Source of the DNA: Acetatifactor muris
GTDB lineage: Bacteria > Bacillota > Clostridia > Lachnospirales > Lachnospiraceae
Reading direction: 5' to 3'
Assembly (NCBI RefSeq): GCF_024623325.1
Contig: NZ_JANJZD010000034.1
Location: 1-48,678, forward strand
DNA: 48,678 bases
Of the stretch, positions 43,358 through 48,678 are shown piece by piece. How positions within the stretch are numbered: the first letter of the stretch is position 1; the number at the start of each line of letters is the position of its first letter. The notes under the pieces were generated by a model, which made no database searches, was not told the DNA's origin, and worked only from the letters and a program-made list of their open reading frames with translations. The position numbers and the translations under genes were made by a program.

Positions 43358-43939
43358 TTACGGCTCATTCAGCAGACTCTGAACGCCGCTCCAGTCAATC
43401 ACAGGAAAATTATGCATACCAACAGCCGTCTTTTTGCTTTTTATATTGATCTTCACCACATTCCACACCAGACAGGCCACAGCGGCAACTACACCCACAC
43501 CAAAAATTCCCGCCGCCAGGGTAAGAGTCATATACTCTTCATCCGTAAAATAATGTCCTATTACCGCAATCACTGCAAAAAAGGCACCTACCCCAAGGCA
43601 GACAAGCGGATTTTCGAACATTTTCTTCTTCAGTCCGGACACTGCCCAGGATTGAGGCTGACGGCAGTTGGGACATTGATCGCGAAATTCTGTGGAAAAT
43701 ATCTTCGCCTCCGCATCTTTGTGCGTGTCCTTCACCTTTTGGACAAGATACTCATGGGCCCGCTTACACAGTTTATCCTCTCTGTCCTGACTCAGTGTCT
43801 TGAAATTACTGTTATCGGTAGCTTCTGTTCCTACAAGTACTGCCTTCAGTAAACCGCTGTCCTTTCCGCAATGCTCACATTGAAATGAATAAGGTACTTC
43901 TACTTTCTCGCTTCTCTTGTGCTTATAATAAGAACCCAT
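43358..43939 (-). CDS. Zinc-ribbon protein with two membrane helices, unknown function
   Basis: The 193-residue product has an N-terminal pair CEHCGKD (about 21-27) and a later pair CPNCRQPQSW (about 90-99) that together could bind one zinc ion, and two membrane helices (about 112-130 and 138-162). A short basic C-terminal region follows. The soluble domain should be cytoplasmic. I do not recognise a named family. It is monocistronic, with a shared terminator at its end; CCAGGAGGAATATAAA precedes the ATG. Confidence 0.8.
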   Translation of the reverse strand: MGSYYKHKRSEKVEVPYSFQCEHCGKDSGLLKAVLVGTEATDNSNFKTLSQDREDKLCKRAHEYLVQKVKDTHKDAEAKIFSTEFRDQCPNCRQPQSWAVSGLKKKMFENPLVCLGVGAFFAVIAVIGHYFTDEEYMTLTLAAGIFGVGVVAAVACLVWNVVKINIKSKKTAVGMHNFPVIDWSGVQSLLNEP

Positions 43940-43976
43940 TTTATATTCCTCCTGGTACAGTTTTCCCCTTTATCTC

Positions 43977-45521
43977 TCACTTTTTCTGCAGAAGAGACTT
44001 TCCGGTCATCTCCGCAGGCTGTTCCTTCCCCATAATCGCAATCAGTGTGGGCACAATATCTGCCAGACAGCCGTTCTCTCTCAGCGTGTATGCCTCATCA
44101 TAATTCACCAGGATAAAAGGTACCTGATTTGTGGTATGCGCCGTGAAAGGTTCTCCTGTCTCATAATCAATCAACATCTCCGCATTGCCGTGGTCGGCAC
44201 AGATAAACATAGCGCCGTCCACTTCCCTGATGGCTTCCACCGCTTTGCCCACGCACTCATCCACAGCTTCCACCGCCCTGACGGCCGCCTCCAGCACACC
44301 TGTATGCCCCACCATATCCGGATTGGCAAAATTGATGATAATGACATCGTATTTCCCGGAGCGAATGGCCTCGCAGAGCTTGTCGCACACACCGTATGCA
44401 CTCATCTGCGGTTTCAGATCATAGGTCGCCACATCCTTGGGCGAATTCACCAGCACCCGATCCTCCCCTTCGTTGGGCTCTTCCACACCGCCATTAAAGA
44501 AGAAGGTCACATGCGCATATTTCTCCGTTTCAGCGATGCGCGCCTGCTTCATGTGGTTGGCCGCCAGCCACTCACCGAAGGTATTGGTCACAGACACCTT
44601 GTGGAATGCAACCTCTTTATTGGGAATCGTGGGGTCGTAATCAGAAAAGCATACATAAGTAATGTTTTTCCTGGGTCCCCTGTCAAATCCCTTAAAATCA
44701 TCGTCGCAGAAAGCTCTGGAAATCTCTCTGGCCCGGTCCGGACGGAAGTTGAAGAAAATGATGGAATCTCCATCCTGAACCACAGCAATCGGCTTCCCGT
44801 TCTCCACAGCCAGAGTAGGCTTTACGAATTCATCTGTCTCCTCTCTGTCATAGGACTCCTGAATACCAGTTACTCCGCTCTCTGCAGTCAGGCCTTCTCC
44901 CTTTGTCATGGCGTCATAAGCCAGCTTCACGCGGTCGTAATTATTGTCTCTGTCCATTACATAATAGCGGCCCATCACCGAAGCAATTCTGCCCACACCG
45001 ATTTTCTCCATCTCGGCCTCCAGCTCTTCCGCATATCCTTTGCCGCTTGCAGGAGGCGTGTCGCGCCCGTCCAGGAAGCAGTGCACATACACCTTCTCCA
45101 GGCCCTTTTTCTTCGCCAGCTCCAGCAGGCCGTAAAGATGTGTGTTATGGCTGTGCACGCCGCCATCGGACAGAAGTCCCATCAGATGAAGGGCACTGTC
45201 ATTCTTCTTGCAGTTCTCAACTGCCTTCAGCAGGGCCGGATTCTCAAAAAAGGTCCCGTCCTGTATCTCCTTTGTAATTCTGGTCAGCTCCTGATACACG
45301 ATACGGCCTGCGCCCATGTTCAGATGTCCCACTTCCGAATTGCCCATCTGTCCTTCGGGAAGCCCCACTGCCATTCCGCTGGCATTGCCCCGTACAAAAG
45401 GGTATTCTGCCATCAGGCTGTCCATCACAGGGGTTTTGGCAAGCGCCACCGCATTGCCTTCTTTCTTTTCATTCAGGCCATAGCCGTCCAGAATCATTAG
45501 TACTACCGGTTTCTTGCTCAT
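43977..45521 (-). CDS. gpmI: 2,3-bisphosphoglycerate-independent phosphoglycerate mutase
   Basis: The 514-residue enzyme interconverts 3- and 2-phosphoglycerate using two manganese ions. It starts KKPVVLMILDGYGL (metal-binding Asp), has the catalytic Ser in GQMGNSEVGHLNMGAG, HSHNTHLYGLLELA, FLDGRDTPP, VMGRYYVMDRD, FRPDRARE, NFANPDMVGHTG and FICADHGNAE for the second metal group. Length is normal. GGAGAGAGAAA precedes the ATG. It is transcribed alone from a strong promoter with a notable inverted repeat at the transcript start. Confidence 0.97.
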   Translation of the reverse strand: MSKKPVVLMILDGYGLNEKKEGNAVALAKTPVMDSLMAEYPFVRGNASGMAVGLPEGQMGNSEVGHLNMGAGRIVYQELTRITKEIQDGTFFENPALLKAVENCKKNDSALHLMGLLSDGGVHSHNTHLYGLLELAKKKGLEKVYVHCFLDGRDTPPASGKGYAEELEAEMEKIGVGRIASVMGRYYVMDRDNNYDRVKLAYDAMTKGEGLTAESGVTGIQESYDREETDEFVKPTLAVENGKPIAVVQDGDSIIFFNFRPDRAREISRAFCDDDFKGFDRGPRKNITYVCFSDYDPTIPNKEVAFHKVSVTNTFGEWLAANHMKQARIAETEKYAHVTFFFNGGVEEPNEGEDRVLVNSPKDVATYDLKPQMSAYGVCDKLCEAIRSGKYDVIIINFANPDMVGHTGVLEAAVRAVEAVDECVGKAVEAIREVDGAMFICADHGNAEMLIDYETGEPFTAHTTNQVPFILVNYDEAYTLRENGCLADIVPTLIAIMGKEQPAEMTGKSLLQKK

Positions 45522-45635
45522 TTTCTCTCTCCTTTATGCCACATCTTCCTCGCTGTCCCGCCGGGCCGGGAGATGTCTTCTGATTTTGTCTGTTTTTTCG
45601 AAAAGCCTGATTTTTCCGCTTTCTCTCCAAGATTA

Positions 45636-45700
45636 GTAACAGTTCAGACAGGGCACTGAACTGTTACCAAGATTATACACTGAAAAAAGCTCCCGTGCAA
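45636..45700 (-). promoter_or_regulatory. gpmI promoter with a perfect inverted repeat at the transcript start
   Basis: TTGCAC (45700-45695), 17 bases, TATAAT (45677-45672). Immediately after the -10 box comes GTAACAGTTCAG-N8-CTGAACTGTTAC (45667-45636), a perfect 12-bp inverted repeat. It would either be an operator covering the start site or give the mRNA a protective 5' hairpin. The gpmI ATG lies 115 bases further. Confidence 0.8.
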
Positions 45701-45818
45701 TACCTTCTTGCATTTTCCGCCCGCAGTTGCTATACTGATTATTACACGTTGCAGGGGCTTTTATCAGGCTCACGTTTCATTAACAAAGGGCAGGTTTCTG
45801 CAAGGGCTTGCCGGGGGG

Positions 45819-45958
45819 AGGCTGCCGCCTGAGGCCGGGATTCCCGCAATGACTTACTGGGGGCTGCCTCCTGAGACCAGGATTCCTGCAGGGACTTACT
45901 GGGGACTGCCTCCTGAGGCCGGGATTCCTGCAGGGACTTACTGGGGACTGCCTCTAAG
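45819..45958. repeat. Left array of 42-base repeats
   Basis: Three and a part copies of a 42-base unit, with cores such as GGATTCCTGCAGGGACTTAC and CTGCCTCCTGAGGCC, lie head to tail without unique spacers. As 42 is a multiple of three, frames stay open on both strands, but neither has a credible start or codon use. The units recur in inverted orientation at 46696-46843. Confidence 0.85.
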
Positions 45959-45998
45959 TCCAGGTTACTGCGGCGAGGCAAGTTTAAAGCAAAGGGAC

Positions 45999-46170
45999 GG
46001 CAGAGGAAGCCGGGGGTTCTTTCCTCGGCGGGGTAACGCGCCGGTAAACTAAGCCTCAACTTCGACTAAAGCGCGAAAGTACCGCGCTTAAGTCTGCGTA
46101 GAGGCTGGATTTTACCTCTGCTAAGGGCACCCCTTGGTGCTTTCGGAAAGAACCCCCGGCCTCCTCTGCC
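45999..46170 (+). repeat. Structured element A
   Basis: Outer arms 45999-46024 and 46145-46170 pair over 24 bp (GGCAGAGG/CCTCTGCC and GCCGGGGGTTCTTTCC/GGAAAGAACCCCCGGC). Inside are a CGGCG/CGCCG hairpin, a helix AGCCTC/GAGGCT enclosing GACT/AGTC and AAGCGCG/CGCGCTT with loop AAAGTAC, and a GCACC/GGTGC hairpin. The same design, with different stem bases, recurs in element C. Confidence 0.85.
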
Positions 46171-46493
46171 TGTTTCTTGCAGTTTAAACTGGCCTGGGAC
46201 AGATATGGACTAAACGTTCTGGTCTGGTATGGTTTGTAAAGTTCCAGTCTTCTGTAGCCATAAGTTGGTCTACGATATTGCCTGCTAAAATTGTAGTGGT
46301 CAAGGCCCCATTGGTGCTAAAAGTGTCCTTGCGGACACTTGGAAAGAGCCATCGGCCTCCTCTGCCTGTTTCTCTGCAGTTTAAACTGGCCTGGGACAGA
46401 TATGGATTAAGTGTTCTGGACTGGCATGGTTCGTGAAAGTTCCAACCATCTCCACCATAAGCTGGTCTGTGCTATTACACACTAAAACACGCG
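46161..46493 (+). repeat. Direct repeat of about 135 bases, with a partial element B between
   Basis: 46161-46295 and 46356-46493 share CTGCAGTTTAAACTGGCC-type and GACAGATATGGA words and align over about 135 bases with scattered differences. Between them, 46300-46370 repeats the 3' part of element A (TTGGTGCT, GGAAAGAGCC, CGGCCTCCTCTGCC) with an added GTGTCC/GGACAC hairpin. This points to a tandem duplication followed by divergence. Confidence 0.75.
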
Positions 46494-46503
46494 GAAAGAC
46501 AGG

Positions 46504-46676
46504 CGGAGAAGGGGTGGGAGGCTCTTTCCGACAGCACCGAGGGGTGACCTTAGCAGAGATGAAATCCACTGCCTACTGAAACTTGGGAGCGGTACTTTCG
46601 CTCCTTAGTTTCTGTTGGCAGTTAGTTCATCGGCGCGTTACCCCTGCCGAGGAAAGAACCTCCCACCCCTTCTCCG
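46504..46676 (-). repeat. Structured element C, inverted relative to A
   Basis: On the minus strand it aligns with element A over its whole length. Outer arms (46676-46651, 46529-46504) pair over 25 bp with one mismatch (CGGAGAAGGGGTGGGAGG with its complement, then TCTTTCC/GGAAAGA). Inner helices are ACTGCC/GGCAGT, GAAACT/AGTTTC and GGAGCG/CGCTCC, again with loop AAAGTAC, and a CACC/GGTG hairpin. Stems differ from element A by matched changes. Confidence 0.85.
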
Positions 46677-46695
46677 ACGTCCCTTCGCCTTAGGA

Positions 46696-46843
46696 GAAAG
46701 CCCCTTATTGGTCCTCGCGGGTATCCAGGACCCGGCGACAAGCCCCGGCTGGTCCTTGCGGAAATCCAGAACCCGGCGGCAGGTCCCGGCTGGTCATTGC
46801 GGGTATCCAGGACCCGGCGGCAGGTCCCTTGTCGGTCCCCAAC
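46696..46843. repeat. Right array of 41-42-base repeats, inverted
   Basis: Three to four units with cores such as GGTCCTTGCGGGTATCCAGG and CCCGGCGGCAGGTCCC. Read on the minus strand (GGATACCCGCAAGGACC) they match the left array (GGATTCCTGCAGGGACT), so the two arrays and elements A and C form one large imperfect palindrome of about 1 kb. Confidence 0.8.
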
Positions 46844-46872
46844 TATAAAATGAGAAATCCGAGGTTGTATAT

Positions 46873-48039
46873 ATGATTACACTACTGTCCAACATTTTCA
46901 TTAAAAACAGAACCAATAGAAAGGACCCGGCCGTCCGGCAGGCATACGGCATTCTGTGCGGTGCTGTGGGCATTTTCCTGAATCTCTGTCTCTTCACCGG
47001 GAAATTTGTCGCCGGAACTGTCAGCAATTCCATTGCCATTACTGCGGACGCTTTCAATAACCTCTCGGATGCAGGTTCCTCCGTCATTACCCTTATAGGT
47101 TTCAGGATGGCCGGTCAGAAGCCGGACCCCAGTCATCCCTTCGGCCATGGTCGAATCGAATATATATCCGGGCTGCTTGTGTCCGTGATTATCCTGCTGA
47201 TGGGTGCGGAACTGCTGAAAAGTTCCGTGGCCAAAATCATTCATCCGGAAGAACAGCTTTTTTCTCCCATGATCATTGTCATATTGCTGGCATCCATCCT
47301 GGTAAAATGCTATATGTTTCTCTATAACAGACAGTTGGGGAAAAAGCTGGAATCCGCCGCCATGGCCGCCACAGCCACCGACTCCCTCAGCGACTGTCTG
47401 GCTACATCCGCAGTGCTGGTATCCACACTGATTGCACATTTCACAGGGTTTGCCATAGATGGCTGGTGCGGTGTGCTGGTGGGTCTGTTCATCTGCTATG
47501 CGGGATACAGCGCGGCAAAAGACACGGTCAGTCCTCTGCTGGGGCAGGCGCCGGACAGGGAATTCGTCCGGCAGATTAATGACATCGTTATGGCTCATGA
47601 AAATGTTCTGGGAATCCACGATTTAATCGTACATAACTATGGTCCCGGCCGGGTCCTGATTTCCCTGCATGCGGAAGTGCCTGCAGACGGGAACTTCCTG
47701 GCTCTTCATGATATGATTGACACTATCGAACATGAACTGCGGGATACACTGAACTGCCATGCCGTAATCCACATGGATCCCATCTGTGTGGGCGACGAGG
47801 AGACCACACGGCTGAAAGCTCTGGTTAACGGCTATCTGCAGGAAATCAGCGAGAGGCTCACCATGCACGATTTCCGCATTGTCACCGGCCCTACTCATAC
47901 CAATCTGATTTTCGATGTGGCAGCCCCCTATGATTTCTCCATGACTGACAGTGAGCTGGAAACGCAGCTCAAAGAGAGGATTCTCAGAGACAATCCAACT
48001 TATTTCGCAGTTATAGAAATCGACAAGCAGATGGCATAA
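46873..48039 (+). CDS. Cation diffusion facilitator (CDF) metal exporter
   Basis: The 388-residue protein has six membrane helices and a cytoplasmic C-terminal domain (about 210-290) with an extension to 388. Helix 2 carries ITADAFNNLSDAGSS and helix 5 ATDSLSDCLATSAV, the acidic residues that bind the transported ion, with the HPFGHGRIEY loop between helices 2 and 3. CDF proteins exchange cytoplasmic Zn, Mn or Fe for protons; with Asp in place of His at these sites, Mn or a broad range is possible but unproven. GAGGTTGTATAT precedes the ATG. Directly upstream lies the repeat region, so its promoter may be in or next to it. Confidence 0.92.
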   Translation: MITLLSNIFIKNRTNRKDPAVRQAYGILCGAVGIFLNLCLFTGKFVAGTVSNSIAITADAFNNLSDAGSSVITLIGFRMAGQKPDPSHPFGHGRIEYISGLLVSVIILLMGAELLKSSVAKIIHPEEQLFSPMIIVILLASILVKCYMFLYNRQLGKKLESAAMAATATDSLSDCLATSAVLVSTLIAHFTGFAIDGWCGVLVGLFICYAGYSAAKDTVSPLLGQAPDREFVRQINDIVMAHENVLGIHDLIVHNYGPGRVLISLHAEVPADGNFLALHDMIDTIEHELRDTLNCHAVIHMDPICVGDEETTRLKALVNGYLQEISERLTMHDFRIVTGPTHTNLIFDVAAPYDFSMTDSELETQLKERILRDNPTYFAVIEIDKQMA

Positions 48040-48104
48040 AGGCAAATAGCCTGAATTGTCACGGAAAGCGGGCAGACACATTTGTACAGAAGGGAAATAC
48101 AACC

Positions 48105-48536
48105 ATGGCACAGCAGAAACTGACACCGCTGGCTGACGCCGAAAGCAGACGGCTGGCGACACTGGAAAAACGGTATCGAAATGCCGCCAGAATACAGATT
48201 GAGAGCCGCGTCACACATTATCATCCGATCACCGGCGGAAACTATACTTCCGTCACCATAAGAGATCAGAAAAGTCGTTGGGGCAGCTGTTCCTCCCGGG
48301 GCACACTGTCCTTCAACTATCGTCTCATTTTCGCCCCACCTGTGGTTCTGGATTATGTGGTGGTGCATGAACTGTGCCATCTCACTCAAATGAATCATTC
48401 CAGGGACTTCTGGGATATGGTGGCTTCTGTCATGCCGGACTATAAGATTCAGAAGACATGGCTCAGAGAACATGGGCATGAGCTCACTCTGGAAAATCAT
48501 CTGCGCAGACTGGGCATTCCCGTGACTCTGGACTGA
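48105..48536 (+). CDS. Short YgjP-type (DUF45, M48-like) metallopeptidase
   Basis: The 143-residue protein contains the core of the YgjP/SprT-like family: the RWGSCSS motif, LDYVVVHELCHLTQMNHSRDFW with the HExxH zinc site and a downstream His. Family members have about 230 residues; this one lacks the N-terminal half and starts MAQQKLTPLADAESRRLATLEKRY. The start has GGGAA about ten bases upstream. It may be a natural short form. It follows the CDF gene by 65 bases and may share its transcript. Substrate unknown. Confidence 0.85.
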   Translation: MAQQKLTPLADAESRRLATLEKRYRNAARIQIESRVTHYHPITGGNYTSVTIRDQKSRWGSCSSRGTLSFNYRLIFAPPVVLDYVVVHELCHLTQMNHSRDFWDMVASVMPDYKIQKTWLREHGHELTLENHLRRLGIPVTLD

Positions 48537-48678
48537 ACAGGAGGAAACCGGATAACTTCTCGGAATCTCAATAAAGGAGATTCCAACCGAAGATTGACAA
48601 CTGAATATCGTGCAGGAAAAGAAATTTGAGAAAAATGGACATAAACATTGGACATAGTGGGTACTATGCCTTGAAAAA
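48537..48678. other. Window end without recognised gene
   Basis: GGAATCTC and GAGATTCC (about 48564-48589) form an 8-bp hairpin after the metallopeptidase stop without a T run. The last 90 bases show no gene start that can be supported. Confidence 0.4.

Noticed and set aside
44136..45500. Long plus-strand open frame opposite gpmI
   Set aside because: A mirror of codon use in the well-identified gpmI gene; its translation is His/Leu/Gln-rich and resembles no protein.
45708..46059. Overlapping open frames on both strands with 14-residue repeats (for example SKSLQESRPQEAVP)
   Set aside because: The repeats come from the 42-base DNA array; both strands are equally open, starts are unsupported and the frames run into the structured element.
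45819..46843. CRISPR array
   Set aside because: The 42-base units are contiguous and have diverged, with no unique spacers and no cas genes.
46615..46848. Open frame of 77 codons over the right array
   Set aside because: Its similarity to the left minus-strand frame (ARYP, RRPFAL) follows from the inverted DNA repeat; no start signal.

Overview
The window looks like a chromosomal segment of a Gram-positive anaerobe of the Clostridia, most likely a Lachnospiraceae gut commensal. This is inferred from the secG-rnr-smpB-ssrA gene order, lipoproteins with a short lipobox and a Ser/Thr/Glu-rich linker, LplB/LplC-type sugar importers under a YesM/YesN two-component system, a GAD-less AspRS, and strong AGGAGG ribosome binding sites. 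Genus cannot be fixed from sequence alone. No rRNA or tRNA gene was recognised; the stable RNAs seen are tmRNA and one unassigned RNA candidate.

Layout. 1-588: no gene, closed by a terminator. 0.6-5.7 kb (minus): a lipoprotein, HflX, an OmpR-type response regulator with its histidine kinase, and a small membrane protein. 5.8-9.5 kb (minus): trans-translation and RNA decay (tmRNA, SmpB, RNase R) with SecG. 9.7-28.3 kb: two paralogous oligopeptide-type ABC transporter operons in mirror image, each in the order binding protein, permease B, permease C, ATPase D, ATPase F, 63-64-residue single-helix protein. They are transcribed outward from near-identical promoters that flank a frameshifted tyrosine recombinase. 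28.3-33.1 kb: a hairpin repeat, enolase, a ferredoxin-like aldo/keto reductase, an archaeal-type AspRS and a stand-alone RNA candidate. 33.1-43.3 kb: a cytoplasmic GH95 alpha-fucosidase with a sugar ABC importer, divergent from a YesM/YesN regulator pair. 43.4-45.7 kb: a zinc-ribbon membrane protein and phosphoglycerate mutase gpmI. 45.8-46.85 kb: a nested repeat region with strongly structured elements. 46.9-48.5 kb: a CDF cation exporter and a short YgjP-type metallopeptidase.

Most notable is the paired transporter. Both permease C subunits carry a complete seven-repeat RCC1-like propeller in the extracytoplasmic loop between helix 1 and the transport core. Both F ATPases carry a helical insertion of about 180 residues between Walker A and Q-loop. 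One binding protein (15790-18081) appears to be a circular permutant of the other (20115-22295): the C-terminal segment of one sits after the lipoprotein linker at the N terminus of the other. A second notable feature is a roughly 170-bp structured element at 45999-46170, repeated in inverted orientation at 46504-46676, whose helices are kept by compensatory changes while loop sequences stay fixed.

The sugar locus reads as a fucosylated-oligosaccharide use system: YesM/YesN probably senses the substrate, the LplB/LplC importer with its lipoprotein brings it in, and the signal-less GH95 enzyme removes fucose in the cytoplasm.
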